Origin: Nanobdellota archaeon
Lineage (GTDB): Archaea; Nanobdellota; Nanobdellia; Parvarchaeales; Parvarchaeaceae
Assembly: GCA_021818905.1 (NCBI GenBank)
Contig: JAKASS010000010.1
Span: forward strand, 1 to 28,590
Reading direction: 5' to 3'
Length of the DNA stretch: 28,590 nt
Positions 14,196 through 22,739 of this stretch are shown here, piece by piece. Position 1 is the stretch's first letter; each line of letters opens with the position of its first letter. A program made the translations under genes and the position numbers. The notes under the pieces are model-generated. The model made no database searches and had not been told where the DNA came from. It saw only the letters and a program-made list of their open reading frames with translations.

Positions 14196-17100
14196 TGTTA
14201 CCACGCTCCTTTATTTTGGAAATCTCTGTTATGGCAGCTTTTACGCTCTTAGCATAAGCTTCTATCTTTTCGTCTTCGACGAACTTGAACTTGGCTATCA
14301 GCTGCTTTGCTTCTACACTTTGCAGTTTCTCTACTGTAACGCCACTTTCTACTGCAACGCTTTCTGCATCGTAAAGGTCCATGACGCATGAAAGCAATAA
14401 TGCCTGTTTCTTCACTGATGAATAAGTGTCTACATCGTCAAAGGCGCTTTGTCTTAGTATGTCTTCCCTTACGGATTTAGCTATATCCAACACCATCTTA
14501 TCCGCTTCCGGCAATGCATCATAGCCTACCAACTGGGCGACTTCGTTTATTTCCGCTTCTCTCTGCAAAAGCTTTATTGTCTTAGTGCGGTTCTTGCTCC
14601 AGTCCTTGTCGACCTTATCGTCAAACCATTTCATTAATGCATCCGCATAGAGGGTATAGCTGTTAAGCCAATTTATCGCGGGAAAATGCCTCCTATTTGC
14701 GAGAGAGCTGTCCAGCGCCCAAAAGACCTTTGTGGCTCTAAGCGTGCTCTGAGAAACTGGTTCGGATATATCGCCGCCGGCCGGAGATACTGCGCCTATA
14801 AGAGTAAGCGAGCCTGTCTTGCCGCTCAAAAGCTTGGCTCTACCTGCTCGTTCATAAAATTCAGATATTTTCCTTGAAAGATATGCTGGATAGCCCTCTT
14901 CACCCGGCATCTCCTCCAATCTGCCTGATATTTCCCTTAAGGCCTCGGCCCATCTAGATGTGCTGTCTGCCATAAGGGCTACATCGTAGCCCATGTCTCT
15001 ATAATATTCTGCGATTGCCGCACCGGTGTAGATACTCGCTTCTCTTGCTGCTACCGGCATATTAGAAGTATTTGCTATCAGAATGGTCCTTTCCATTAAT
15101 GGCTTACCAGTCTTTGGATCTTTCAATTCTGGGAACGTCGTCAATAATTCTGTGGCTTCGTTTCCGCGTTCGCCGCAAGCCACGAAGACTATCACATCGG
15201 CATCTGACCATTTTGCAAGCTGGTGCTGAATTATTGTGTTATGAAGGATAATCCCCCCATTTCCACCAACGAAGTTACTACCACATTCGGGAACTACGAC
15301 ATCGTAAACGTCAAATTCGCCTAGTTCTTCTTCTTTCGTCTTTATCTCATCACAATAGATATAATCCAATGCTTTAGCGAGCGCCTGCATTTTTGTATTC
15401 GCTAATAAAAGCTGGTTGCCGTTTCTTGTGCTTAGCGTATTGACAAACCTCTTAAAAACTGGGGCGGACATCTTTTCTTTTGCAGTAGTGTAGTTGTAAA
15501 TATCTATTCCAGCATGCTTCAATTCCGTGTAATTTGAAAAATCGTGGAAAGCCGATTCTATTACTGTACCAGAAATCGGAACTACGTCTATCGTAGTAGA
15601 ACCTTGTTTAGTGTCATTTACATATCTTTCAAGCTTTTTGGTCTTTTCGCTTTTATTGCCTATCACTGCTGAAAGCGATTTTAAGTTGTTTAAGCTGCTA
15701 ATAAAAACTCTATAATAAGTGACTCCATTTACTTTTTTACTGCTTAAAGTATGTATTATCCCGAACCTAGTCAGTATGTAGGATAGCTGGGTCTTAAGAA
15801 CGCTACTGGCGGTGCAAAATTCAGCAGTCGAGTTAGAGAAAGTCCCGTCTCCTTCGTAATAGGCACTTAAAAACGCGGCAAGTGCTTTATTGCTTGAACG
15901 GAGAATAATATTAGGTACTGCCTTTTCGTGGGATGCCTTGCCTGCGCCAATCGCTTTAATGAAACTTGCTATTATTTTAGAGAATAGTAACACGTTGGGT
16001 GTTCTGTTGTGAGGATATTCTTTTTTCCCGTTTATAGAAAACAATGTCTTTGACAACTGCAGGAATCTGTCTAAAAGTCTTTCATCGAGGTTTGTGAACA
16101 CTATGGTGTTCGCACCTCTTGTATATCCTTCAGAAACGTAATAGCCTAGAAATTCCGCAAGTTCCGTAGAGACTTTGGGAGGCATTGTTATTTCGTTGCT
16201 TCTACGATTTCCTATAAATGTAGCCGGAATGGGCGGGTTAACGCCTATGGCATCATAAATCGTCTTTATCCAGTCCAATTTCAAAGAAGCGTTGTTAGTA
16301 CGCGAAATAGTATCGACGATTAATTTTTTAAGGGCGATTTTTATCTTCTTAGCTCTGATGGTCTTAATCGCATTTTTGCATCCCTGAACTACATCCGCGT
16401 CTTTGGTTCTTGCATCCTTTGATAAATACATGTAAGAATCTATTAGAGCATCGTCATTATCTATATCAAGTTTTCTTGCAGAACATATAAAATCTCCTTG
16501 CTTCAGGTCTTTTGCTTGAGTCTCTACTATCTCCCCCGTTTCAGATATTTTAAAAAGTTTATGAACTGGAGTTACCTTCACTTCTCTGCCGGTTCGTGTC
16601 TTTATCCTTATAAGACCGTTGCTTTTTCCTTTGTAAATTAGTTTTGCGCTGCTTTTTTTAATGCCCTCGTTATAAAATGAATACAGATCTACTCCTTTTG
16701 TAAGCACGATAAATTCGTCGTTGCCTTTCTTATAAATTGCGCCATTCTTGGCCGCTGAGTCATATATTTCTTTTATCTGAACAAGCTCACCGTTGTGGCT
16801 AAGGACCATTGTATCTGGGGCCACACATTTGCCGCTGCCAAATGGTCCTGGGATCGCAGCCGTGCCACCTTTAGCTATGGGAAAAAGCGTATCGATTATT
16901 CTCTGGCCCGTTATCAATGGGATCTGGGGGGGCATCTTATCTGATACCGGCCTAGATTTACGTACGGGCCATGTTTGTGCAAGCTTTATGTCGACCGTTT
17001 TACCGTCCGCCTGCTTTACTTTAGCCACTATATCGTTTATTGTAAACTTGCCTTCTTCTATCTTTGTGAGTTTTCCCGAAACGCCAGGCGGTATCATTAT

Positions 17101-17538
17101 CTTGTGATCGACTAGACTGGTCTCTTTTACGCTCCCTATTATCTGGCTCTCTTTTACGTCCACGCCGACTTCGACCATGGGCTTGAACGTCCACTCCTTC
17201 TTTGCATCAAGAGACGGGACGTTTATCCCTCTGGCGATGAAATCACCGGTCTGCGCTTTGATCTTATCCAAAGGCCTTTGAGTACCGTCGAATATCGAAC
17301 CTATCACTCCCGGCCCTAGAACGACGCTAAGGGGCATGTTTGTGTTTTCTGCGCCTTCGCCTACCCTTACTCCAGTCGTGTCTTCATATACTTGGACTAT
17401 CGAATCGCCCCCGTTTATCTTTATGATCTCTCCAAGGAGCTGGGCATCGCCTACACGAACGATGTCGTTCATCTTTGGATCCTTCAGTCCTTTGACTGTC
17501 ATGACTGGTCCGGAAACCCTCGTTATTGTGCCTTCCAT
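14188..17538 (-). CDS. atpA: A-type ATP synthase catalytic subunit A, interrupted by an intein
   Basis: The 1116-residue precursor comprises 237 residues of N-extein, a 530-residue intein and 349 residues of C-extein. Spliced, it gives a 586-residue catalytic subunit, the normal length. The N-extein ends in the P-loop GPFGSGK, and the C-extein begins [20 protein letters not shown] and holds [12 protein letters not shown], with the catalytic Glu, and EDYPAY-like [20 protein letters not shown]. Splicing is required for ATP binding because the intein splits the P-loop Lys-Thr pair. The start at 17538 overlaps F by 16 bases and the stop overlaps B by 8. All expected motifs of the extein are intact. 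Confidence 0.97.
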   Translation of the reverse strand: MEGTITRVSGPVMTVKGLKDPKMNDIVRVGDAQLLGEIIKINGGDSIVQVYEDTTGVRVGEGAENTNMPLSVVLGPGVIGSIFDGTQRPLDKIKAQTGDFIARGINVPSLDAKKEWTFKPMVEVGVDVKESQIIGSVKETSLVDHKIMIPPGVSGKLTKIEEGKFTINDIVAKVKQADGKTVDIKLAQTWPVRKSRPVSDKMPPQIPLITGQRIIDTLFPIAKGGTAAIPGPFGSGKCVAPDTMVLSHNGELVQIKEIYDSAAKNGAIYKKGNDEFIVLTKGVDLYSFYNEGIKKSSAKLIYKGKSNGLIRIKTRTGREVKVTPVHKLFKISETGEIVETQAKDLKQGDFICSARKLDIDNDDALIDSYMYLSKDARTKDADVVQGCKNAIKTIRAKKIKIALKKLIVDTISRTNNASLKLDWIKTIYDAIGVNPPIPATFIGNRRSNEITMPPKVSTELAEFLGYYVSEGYTRGANTIVFTNLDERLLDRFLQLSKTLFSINGKKEYPHNRTPNVLLFSKIIASFIKAIGAGKASHEKAVPNIILRSSNKALAAFLSAYYEGDGTFSNSTAEFCTASSVLKTQLSYILTRFGIIHTLSSKKVNGVTYYRVFISSLNNLKSLSAVIGNKSEKTKKLERYVNDTKQGSTTIDVVPISGTVIESAFHDFSNYTELKHAGIDIYNYTTAKEKMSAPVFKRFVNTLSTRNGNQLLLANTKMQALAKALDYIYCDEIKTKEEELGEFDVYDVVVPECGSNFVGGNGGIILHNTIIQHQLAKWSDADVIVFVACGERGNEATELLTTFPELKDPKTGKPLMERTILIANTSNMPVAAREASIYTGAAIAEYYRDMGYDVALMADSTSRWAEALREISGRLEEMPGEEGYPAYLSRKISEFYERAGRAKLLSGKTGSLTLIGAVSPAGGDISEPVSQSTLRATKVFWALDSSLANRRHFPAINWLNSYTLYADALMKWFDDKVDKDWSKNRTKTIKLLQREAEINEVAQLVGYDALPEADKMVLDIAKSVREDILRQSAFDDVDTYSSVKKQALLLSCVMDLYDAESVAVESGVTVEKLQSVEAKQLIAKFKFVEDEKIEAYAKSVKAAITEISKIKERGNNE
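15238..16827 (-). mobile_element. Intein with LAGLIDADG endonuclease at the VMA-b (P-loop) site
   Basis: The intein runs from Cys238 ([13 protein letters not shown], block A) to Asn767 ([10 protein letters not shown], block G), with Thr as the +1 residue. Block B is TPVHKLF with the TxxH motif (intein residues 86-92). LGYYVSEGY (227-235) and LSAYYEGDG (320-328) are the two dodecapeptide motifs; each keeps an acidic catalytic residue (Glu, Asp). Block F is [20 protein letters not shown]. All splicing residues (Cys1, His, penultimate His, Asn, +1 Thr) are present. The stretch [20 protein letters not shown] followed by VTPVHKLF is strikingly like the VMA inteins of Thermoplasma and Pyrococcus, which sit at the same site as I recall them. 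Both splicing and homing look potentially active. Confidence 0.95.
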
Positions 17539-17861
17539 TTCCCCTTTTCAAGTATATCAAAACCCAAAACGCGCTTTGCTAGGCCCCTTACTGATTCTTC
17601 CCTATTTGACATTGTCTGTGTAGGTATGAATATGACTATCGGCTGGGTAGTCGTCTCTAGCATTCTAAGTTGGGAAGAAGATAAAGACTGCTTAATCGTA
17701 TCTTCTACCATTACTAAATCATGCTCGTGCTTATTTATAACGTTTATCAATGTCTCTGACGCGGTCTTTTGGTTTACTATAAACACATCTTTTATCCCTA
17801 ACACCTTAAATCCTAACGCGAGTGGGCGGTCGCTGATGACCGCTATCTTATTGAAGGGCAT
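17523..17861 (-). CDS. atpF: A-type ATP synthase subunit F
   Basis: I chose the ATG at 17861 ([20 protein letters not shown]), preceded by aaggagg at 6 bases. A longer in-frame form to 17915 would only add out-of-frame atpC sequence. The 112-residue Rossmann-like protein joins D on the central stalk. Family features are the N-terminal [18 protein letters not shown] and [12 protein letters not shown] (about 75-86). It overlaps C by 14 bases and A by 16. Confidence 0.93.
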   Translation of the reverse strand: MPFNKIAVISDRPLALGFKVLGIKDVFIVNQKTASETLINVINKHEHDLVMVEDTIKQSLSSSQLRMLETTTQPIVIFIPTQTMSNREESVRGLAKRVLGFDILEKGKWKAQ

Positions 17862-18906
17862 ACACGACCTCCTTGACAGCATTAAGAAACGGGACTTTTG
17901 CTGCGTCAAGTCCATAGTATTTTGTGAACCAAATCGTCCTTAGAAGATCTTTCTCCAACTCCAGTCGCAATATAAAATACATAATGAAACCAAGCGAAAT
18001 GCCAAGGTCCTTGAAAAGCCTAAGGTATTTCTTATGAAGTTCTCTGTTCAAAACTATTTCAAAATATGACACCAAGCCTTTTTCTTTGTATGCGCTTATC
18101 GCATCGTCCATTTTTAAACCTGTGATTTCCGGTATGGATCCTGGACCATTCGTAGCTATCTCGGCTATCTTTGTTATAGGTATCTTGCCGCCCTTTATCA
18201 GGTTCTCTTCCAGGTTGCCGCTCAAGCCTGCGCTTTTAAGCGCTGTTATTATATTGCGTATGTCTATGCTGTCAATAAGAAATTCACGCACCGGCCATTC
18301 ACTTCCCTCATAAAATCTGAATTTATCAAGCAACGAATTATGATAGTTTATCTCCAGCACGACGACCATTTTCGATATGTCCTGGCTTTTTTTGACCTCT
18401 TCTACGTACTTAGACAAGATAGCGCCATAACCATATTTGAACAGCGCATTGACTACCCCTTCTACCGAGTTTTCTTTCTCTATATTAAGGTAATCTTCTT
18501 TTGACATCACCCCGCTGAAAGTCCCTGCGGCCGATACGTGGTTTATAAGGAGCAGAAAATCGTTTTGGGAAACGGCATAGCCCAGCGTCTTAGAGGAAAG
18601 TATAAGCTTTATATTTTCTATGTCCCATTTGCTGATATAAGCCCGGATAAACGAACCGGTTGCTGTAGGCAATGAACCAGTTGCAGTGCGTGTTAGCCTG
18701 GCGAGGTGAGCATTCAGAACGACATCTATAAGGTCTGGTGTTTTATAAAGCGCTGAAAGATTATTTATCTCGACCCCGTAACTGGTGTCCTTAAGTACTT
18801 CAAGCATGTCCTTCCCGCCCAAGATGTCGTCTATCTGTGACCGGCTTAGAAAATTGGACGACTCGGCCTTTAGCTTCCCATAAACGCCGGCATACGTAGA
18901 ATCCAT
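17848..18906 (-). CDS. atpC: A-type ATP synthase subunit C (AC39 family)
   Basis: The 352-residue helical funnel connects the K ring to the D/F shaft. Typical features are the N-terminal YAGVYGKLKAESSNFLSRSQ, KWDIENIKLILSSK (about 92-105), FEIVLNRELHKKYLRLFKDL (about 279-298), and a C-terminal LRTIWFTKYYGLDAAKVPF. Length fits the family. The ATG at 18906 shares one base with the E stop (TAATG). It is soluble with no signal peptide. Confidence 0.95.
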   Translation of the reverse strand: MDSTYAGVYGKLKAESSNFLSRSQIDDILGGKDMLEVLKDTSYGVEINNLSALYKTPDLIDVVLNAHLARLTRTATGSLPTATGSFIRAYISKWDIENIKLILSSKTLGYAVSQNDFLLLINHVSAAGTFSGVMSKEDYLNIEKENSVEGVVNALFKYGYGAILSKYVEEVKKSQDISKMVVVLEINYHNSLLDKFRFYEGSEWPVREFLIDSIDIRNIITALKSAGLSGNLEENLIKGGKIPITKIAEIATNGPGSIPEITGLKMDDAISAYKEKGLVSYFEIVLNRELHKKYLRLFKDLGISLGFIMYFILRLELEKDLLRTIWFTKYYGLDAAKVPFLNAVKEVVYALQ

Positions 18907-19475
18907 TATTCGACCTCTTTTAGCAGTCTATAGACCAGCTTATCCTGCAAAGACCTGCTTATCGACTCTAATGAAAGGTCCATGCTAAGCTTTCCGTCAC
19001 GTGACACCGCTTTGATGCCACCAGAGATGTTCTCCCTTGATTGTTCGGCTTTTAGCGATTCTGGAAGCATCTTCTTTACCTTTTCAAGATCCTCTTTCCT
19101 GACGTATACCATTGCATCTTGGCCCAATTCGGTTTTAGCCCTGACTAGCATCTTTGCAAGAAGTTTCTGGTATTTCGGGGACGAAGTGAACTCCTTGAGG
19201 TTTTCATTTAGCTGTTTCAATGCGCTATTAATCATATCGTTCACCGCCTCGCGGCGCAGCTTTTTTGCTTCGACCCTATGGAAATATGCTTGCTGCCCCA
19301 TTTCGCGTATCGTCTCTTCCTTAGATGTATTACGCGAATCTGACTTTATCTCCTTTTCCCTATTTGCTGTTTCTTCATTTATTGCTGCTACCTGTGCCCT
19401 TGCAGCGGATAGGATAGACTTAATATTTTTATCTCTTTGTTCTTCGATTTGCTGAAGAATCTCTTTAAATCCCAT
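18906..19475 (-). CDS. atpE: A-type ATP synthase subunit E (peripheral stalk)
   Basis: The 189-residue protein has a long N-terminal helix (about 1-100, with ILQQIEEQRDKNIKSILSAA) and a folded C-terminal domain (KYQKLLAKMLVRAKTEL; GIKAVSRDGKLSMDLSLESI). It pairs with H to form the peripheral stalk. IS-GGI..S.DGK near 150-165 is the conserved E signature. It begins 3 bases after the K stop and overlaps C by one base. Confidence 0.95.
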   Translation of the reverse strand: MGFKEILQQIEEQRDKNIKSILSAARAQVAAINEETANREKEIKSDSRNTSKEETIREMGQQAYFHRVEAKKLRREAVNDMINSALKQLNENLKEFTSSPKYQKLLAKMLVRAKTELGQDAMVYVRKEDLEKVKKMLPESLKAEQSRENISGGIKAVSRDGKLSMDLSLESISRSLQDKLVYRLLKEVE

Positions 19476-19478
19476 GGC

Positions 19479-19703
19479 CTAAAGAATCTGTAACAAAAGT
19501 ATAAGACCTAGAACAAAACCTATTATCCAGAGCGTTTCTGGTATAACAAAGAAGAATAAAACCTGCCCAAATTTCTCTGGCTTTTCTGCGATTATGCCCA
19601 TGCCGGCCGCACCTATACCCTGCTGAGCAAGGCCGGTACCTATCAGTCCGCCCGCGATAGCAATCGCCGCTGCGATGACTGTGTACGGGTCTGCAGTTGC
19701 CAT
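19479..19703 (-). CDS. atpK: A-type ATP synthase subunit K (proteolipid c ring)
   Basis: The 74 residues form a single two-helix hairpin: helix 1 about 8-39 (glycine-rich, IAIAGGLIGTGLAQQGIGAA), polar loop EKPEKFG, and helix 2 about 47-73. The ion-carrying carboxylate is Glu56 in IPETLW. Gln27/Gln28 in helix 1 could help bind Na+. However, the Tyr usually found five residues after Glu in Na+-type rings is Ile61 here, so the coupling ion is open. It is the first gene of the operon, with its own TATA box and no long leader. Confidence 0.95.
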   Translation of the reverse strand: MATADPYTVIAAAIAIAGGLIGTGLAQQGIGAAGMGIIAEKPEKFGQVLFFFVIPETLWIIGFVLGLILLLQIL

Positions 19704-19722
19704 TCAAAATAGAGGTTTTATG

Positions 19723-19733
19723 TATATATAAAC
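19723..19733 (-). promoter_or_regulatory. TATA box of the ATP synthase operon
   Basis: Minus-strand gtttatatata is centred about 25 bases before the K start at 19703, so the operon mRNA is nearly leaderless. It appears to drive all nine genes, since no other clear TATA is seen between them. Confidence 0.6.
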
Positions 19734-19871
19734 TTTTTTGTGGGCCGGGCGTTTACAGTAAACCTAAATTTTCCCGTGTGACTTAAAAAATCTCCTAAAA
19801 ATAAAACCCTAGCTACACTTCAGAAAAGACGCATGTCAATTTAAAATGGTTCAAATTCGGATTTAAAACTA

Positions 19872-19887
19872 AAATTTGTACAAATTT
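19872..19887. promoter_or_regulatory. Perfect 16-bp palindrome between divergent promoters
   Basis: aaatttgtacaaattt is its own reverse complement. It lies in the 340-base gap between the ATP synthase operon and the divergent Lrp-like gene, with a looser symmetric aaattcggattt just before it (19853-19864). Lrp proteins bind such AT-rich symmetric sites, often near their own gene. No coding gene is visible in 19704-20043. Confidence 0.4.
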
Positions 19888-20012
19888 AATGACCTGTCTG
19901 CTGTGCCTCCAAAATGTGCCAAAACTCCCAAAGGCCCAGGAGTCAGCGCATACGTTGTATCTTACTTATCCGCCTAAAAATTGAAATTATTCTGAATTAA
20001 AAGTATTTAAGC

Positions 20013-20020
20013 TATAAAAA
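20013..20020 (+). promoter_or_regulatory. TATA box for the Lrp-like gene
   Basis: tataaaaa is centred about 27 bases before the ATG at 20044, implying a leaderless transcript. Confidence 0.55.
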
Positions 20021-20043
20021 TTACAATATTTGATTAGAATCGT

Positions 20044-20475
20044 ATGAGAATAAAGGATAAAGACTCTAAGATCTTGGATGCGCTTAGACGCGGGGACGAT
20101 GTCAATAAGGTCGCCCAGGATTTTAAGATACCGAAATCTACCATTTATTACCATCTAAATAAGCTGAAAAAGGCAGGTTTCATAAAAGGTATCCGCATAG
20201 CGATGAACTATGAACAGACAAAGAATCACGGTTCCGCTATAATGCTAGTATCACTAACAAAAACGAATGTCAAGGATGTAAAATTATTTGAGGACGAGAT
20301 GCAAAAATCTGCGCTTATCTCTGACATTTATGCCGTAACGGGGGATTGGGATTTCGTCCTCATACTGCGTGGTAATAAAGAAGAGTTGACAACGTTCATA
20401 ATGGATTCGGTTCAGTCGATGCCTAATGTAAACCGGACGCATTCCCTATTTGTAATGAGACATACCGAACTATAG
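20044..20475 (+). CDS. Lrp/AsnC-family transcriptional regulator
   Basis: The 143 residues have two parts. A winged helix-turn-helix lies at about 5-55 (VNKVAQDFKIPKSTIYYHLN as turn and recognition helix). An effector/oligomer (RAM) domain spans about 62-143 (AIMLVSLTKTNVKDVKLFED; DIYAVTGDWDFVLILRG). The VTG-DWDF-L motif is the family's ligand-binding turn. These dimers or octamers respond to amino acids or similar metabolites. The gene diverges from the ATP synthase operon, and the intervening palindrome could be its operator. Its target and ligand are unknown. Confidence 0.9.
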   Translation: MRIKDKDSKILDALRRGDDVNKVAQDFKIPKSTIYYHLNKLKKAGFIKGIRIAMNYEQTKNHGSAIMLVSLTKTNVKDVKLFEDEMQKSALISDIYAVTGDWDFVLILRGNKEELTTFIMDSVQSMPNVNRTHSLFVMRHTEL

Positions 20476-20524
20476 GCAAAATGCTGCGAATAAAAGCCGC
20501 ATAAAGACTTCTGCGATAGTTTTT

Positions 20525-20534
20525 ATTTATATAA
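20525..20534 (+). promoter_or_regulatory. TATA box for the gene at 20558
   Basis: atttatataa is centred about 28 bases before the ATG at 20558, within a longer AT tract. The exact element is uncertain because several overlapping TATA-like words occur. Confidence 0.4.
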
Positions 20535-20557
20535 TTTATATATATTATACTCACCAT

Positions 20558-20911
20558 ATGGGCTTAGCTGACAAGTATAAAGAAACGCTGAAGGAACGGG
20601 GGATAAAAGCTGATTTCCAGACATACAAGCCTAAGAAAGACCATATCCGTTTGATAATAATCGTTGTGGCCATCGCCTTAGCGATCGTATCATATCTTTC
20701 GGTTTACGAAAACTATAACTCTTGTTCGATGTCCGCAGGCGCTCTGTCTGCCAGCAGCACAAGTTCTACGAATTCGACTTTGGTGGCGAATTCGTTCTCA
20801 TTAAATTGTGCGACTAACTCGATAATGTATTCTGCTGCGATTGCACTGATGATAACGATAATCGTCCTGCTCATTTTTAAAGCGCTGCGTCTTAGAAAAC
20901 CAAAAAACTGA
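20558..20911 (+). CDS. Small membrane protein with two helices, unknown function
   Basis: I do not recognise this 117-residue protein. It has a charged N-terminus (about 1-30, rich in Lys), membrane helix 1 at about 32-50 (LIIIVVAIALAIVSYLSVY) and helix 2 at about 89-107 (MYSAAIALMITIIVLLIFKA), ending in RLRKPKN. Both termini face the cytosol by the positive-inside rule. The outer loop is Ser/Thr/Asn-rich with two Cys (NSCSM, LNCAT) that may form a disulfide, and sequons. A good TATA box precedes it. Confidence 0.65.
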   Translation: MGLADKYKETLKERGIKADFQTYKPKKDHIRLIIIVVAIALAIVSYLSVYENYNSCSMSAGALSASSTSSTNSTLVANSFSLNCATNSIMYSAAIALMITIIVLLIFKALRLRKPKN

Positions 20912-21038
20912 GTAACGCGTCAAGCGTATTCAGTACATCCAGATAATAAGCAAAGTTATCAGAAGCGGAGACAAAGCTATAATCGATAACCGTTATTATG
21001 GCCCCGTTTATCAGAGCGTCTTTACGTTAATAGTCTTT

Positions 21039-21773
21039 TTAGCTGTTTATGCTTGCTACTTCTATCTTGAATACTAGCGTATCCCCCGCCAATGTCGGAT
21101 ATGCATAAAGTATGGCGGCGGTAGAATTCAGGGCAGTGATGTTGTAGGTGTCTCTGCCATAATTAAACTCCTCCCCTATACTAAGATTTGAAACATTCAG
21201 AAGTTTTTCTATTTCTGATGGCCGCGCCAAAAGATGCTGCGTTAGCGTAGCGGTCGTAGAATTTAGAGCGGTAACGGTATATAAATAACCGCCCCCCGGA
21301 CTAACTTGTTCGCCTACGCGGAGGTTTGAAACATTCGCGGTTTCTTCTATTTTTATTATAGGCACCAAAATCGCTTCGCTTTGGTTTGCATAACCATATG
21401 CTTCGCTAGGCGGCAACGTTACCGTCTTTGTCTCGCCGACCGACATGCCTATCACAGCATTATTAAATCCTTTGATTGTCGAGTTCCCACCAACCACAAA
21501 ACTGAACGGCCGTCCTCCGAAGTTTGACTGTAGAACTGTCCCGTTCGTTAAAGTGAGCGTATAGAACACGCTTACGTTATCTCCGGAAGCTACAATGGAA
21601 AGTGCTTGTCCAGCTTGACCTACCGTAAGGAAATACATCACTCCCGTCAAGACGCCGATAATTGCGATTACCGTGACGACATATTTTAGTTTTAATTTTA
21701 TAACCCTCTTGTTTGACTTTGCTGCCGACCCTTTTACGACATTTTCATTCGCATCCAATTTATCTTGGTCCAT
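21039..21773 (-). CDS. Membrane-anchored FKBP/SlyD-like peptidyl-prolyl isomerase
   Basis: The 244-residue protein starts with a cytosolic tail and a membrane helix at about 29-50 (VVTVIAIIGVLTGVMYFLTV). The isomerase domain follows: DNVSVFYTLTLTNGTVLQSN (65-84), PFSFVVGGNSTIKGFNNAVI and GMSVGETKTVTLPPSEAYGY (about 109-128), the SlyD-type FKBP core. The inserted flap (about 140-200) contains RVGEQVSPGG and SIGEEFNYG, two related repeats of the IF chaperone domain. FKIEVASI closes the fold. It likely assists folding outside the membrane. Several sequons are present. A TATA box (21792-21803) lies at leaderless distance. Confidence 0.88.
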   Translation of the reverse strand: MDQDKLDANENVVKGSAAKSNKRVIKLKLKYVVTVIAIIGVLTGVMYFLTVGQAGQALSIVASGDNVSVFYTLTLTNGTVLQSNFGGRPFSFVVGGNSTIKGFNNAVIGMSVGETKTVTLPPSEAYGYANQSEAILVPIIKIEETANVSNLRVGEQVSPGGGYLYTVTALNSTTATLTQHLLARPSEIEKLLNVSNLSIGEEFNYGRDTYNITALNSTAAILYAYPTLAGDTLVFKIEVASINS

Positions 21774-21791
21774 GTCTATTTTAAGTTGCAG

Positions 21792-21803
21792 TCATATTTA
21801 TTT
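21792..21803 (-). promoter_or_regulatory. TATA box for the FKBP-like gene
   Basis: Minus-strand caaataaatatg is centred about 25 bases before the ATG at 21773. I see no convincing gene in 21774-22015. Confidence 0.45.
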
Positions 21804-22015
21804 GTGCTCTTGCTTCATTTATTGGAGGCATCAAATTAAACGGCGGTGCGGGACTTTCAAACAATGCCACCACACTTGCGCTCGTAGGCAACACCATAGC
21901 TTTCTCTATATCGCGATAAGGCACGAGTAAAATTAAGTCCCAAAAAATTACCTTCAGAACTACTGCAATACAGTTGTGCCGAATGTAAAAATTTGACAAT
22001 GGATGCTATTGAACC

Positions 22016-22651
22016 CTAAACTGATAAATACGCAGAAAATAACTTTTTATGGTTTTTTTTGGGATTTTTTGCGTAAGCTTTTAATAAGCCAATAAGACCA
22101 CTTATTCCTATAATACGGATTATTTTCTTTGTAGTTAAATATGCGCTTCTATAAAACTCAAGGATATCGACATCTCTCTTGACATGGCGATTCATGTAAT
22201 TAACCGACAAATAAAGATGGTCTAGTTTAGGTGCGCCCTTCCAATGATAGCTTTTTTCGCTATCATCCACCATACAAGCCACCCCTTCTACAAGCCACAA
22301 CGGGGCGTGGGCAACGAAATTCTTGCAGAAGACATGATTGACTTCATGCATAATCACCTGCCTGAAGGACATCTGGTTGTCAGTAAGCTTTTTGAAAACC
22401 GATGGCGCGAAAATTGTTATACTCCTCTTATTGGACCGCCCAACCTCCCAAACTTTCGTTTTCCATCCCTTTGTTTCGTCGTAGCTTTTTCGGGAATAAC
22501 AAAGTATTAACTTAAACTTTGGGCTTACCCCGAGAAACATCTCTCCACAGGTTTTGCACGCATCAGCGAGGCACATTTTTGTGATTTTCTTGTCTTTAAG
22601 TACGTCTTCGTACTCACCAGGTCCAATTATTTTTATGTCGATATTTTCCAT
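22016..22651 (-). CDS. Zinc metalloprotease-like protein (HExxH ... WLxEG)
   Basis: I chose the ATG at 22651 (MENIDIKIIGPGEYEDVLKD); an in-frame extension to 22699 would run into the tRNA. The 211-residue protein has HEVNH at 102-106, two His zinc ligands and the catalytic Glu. WLVEGVACMV follows at 119-128, giving a gluzincin-type third ligand, Glu122. An N-terminal Cys cluster (CLADACKTCGEM, 27-38) is unusual and could hold metal or a disulfide. No signal peptide or membrane segment is clear. The C-terminus is basic (KNPKKNHKK). It lies 14 bases downstream of the tRNA-Val, so it may be processed from the same transcript. The substrate is unknown. Confidence 0.75.
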   Translation of the reverse strand: MENIDIKIIGPGEYEDVLKDKKITKMCLADACKTCGEMFLGVSPKFKLILCYSRKSYDETKGWKTKVWEVGRSNKRSITIFAPSVFKKLTDNQMSFRQVIMHEVNHVFCKNFVAHAPLWLVEGVACMVDDSEKSYHWKGAPKLDHLYLSVNYMNRHVKRDVDILEFYRSAYLTTKKIIRIIGISGLIGLLKAYAKNPKKNHKKLFSAYLSV

Positions 22652-22665
22652 AATAATCTGGATGA

Positions 22666-22738
22666 TGGGCCCAGAGAGATTTGAACTCCCGATCTTCACA
22701 ATGTGAATGTGATGTCATGACCGCTAGACCATGGGCCC
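22666..22738 (-). tRNA. tRNA-Val (anticodon CAC)
   Basis: On the minus strand the acceptor GGGCCCA pairs with TGGGCCC (22673-22667). The D arm is GTCTAGCGGTCATGAC, and the anticodon arm has stem TCACA/TGTGA with loop TTCACAT, giving CAC. The T arm is GGGAG-TTCAAAT-CTCTC. The discriminator is A and CCA is not encoded. No intron is present. It lies one base after the stop of the upstream GspF/TadC gene and 14 bases before the metalloprotease start. Confidence 0.92.
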
Positions 22739-22739
22739 T

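Noticed and set aside
17523-17915. Longer form of subunit F with start at 17915
   Set aside because: The extra residues are out-of-frame subunit C sequence. The ATG at 17861 has a strong ribosome site and the family's N-terminus.
21781-21999. 72-codon frame on the minus strand
   Set aside because: No recognisable domain. It has mixed low-complexity sequence, and the TATA box of the FKBP-like gene lies inside its end.
22244-22510. Plus-strand frame opposite the metalloprotease
   Set aside because: It is antisense to HEVNH/WLVEG coding sequence and has no features of its own.
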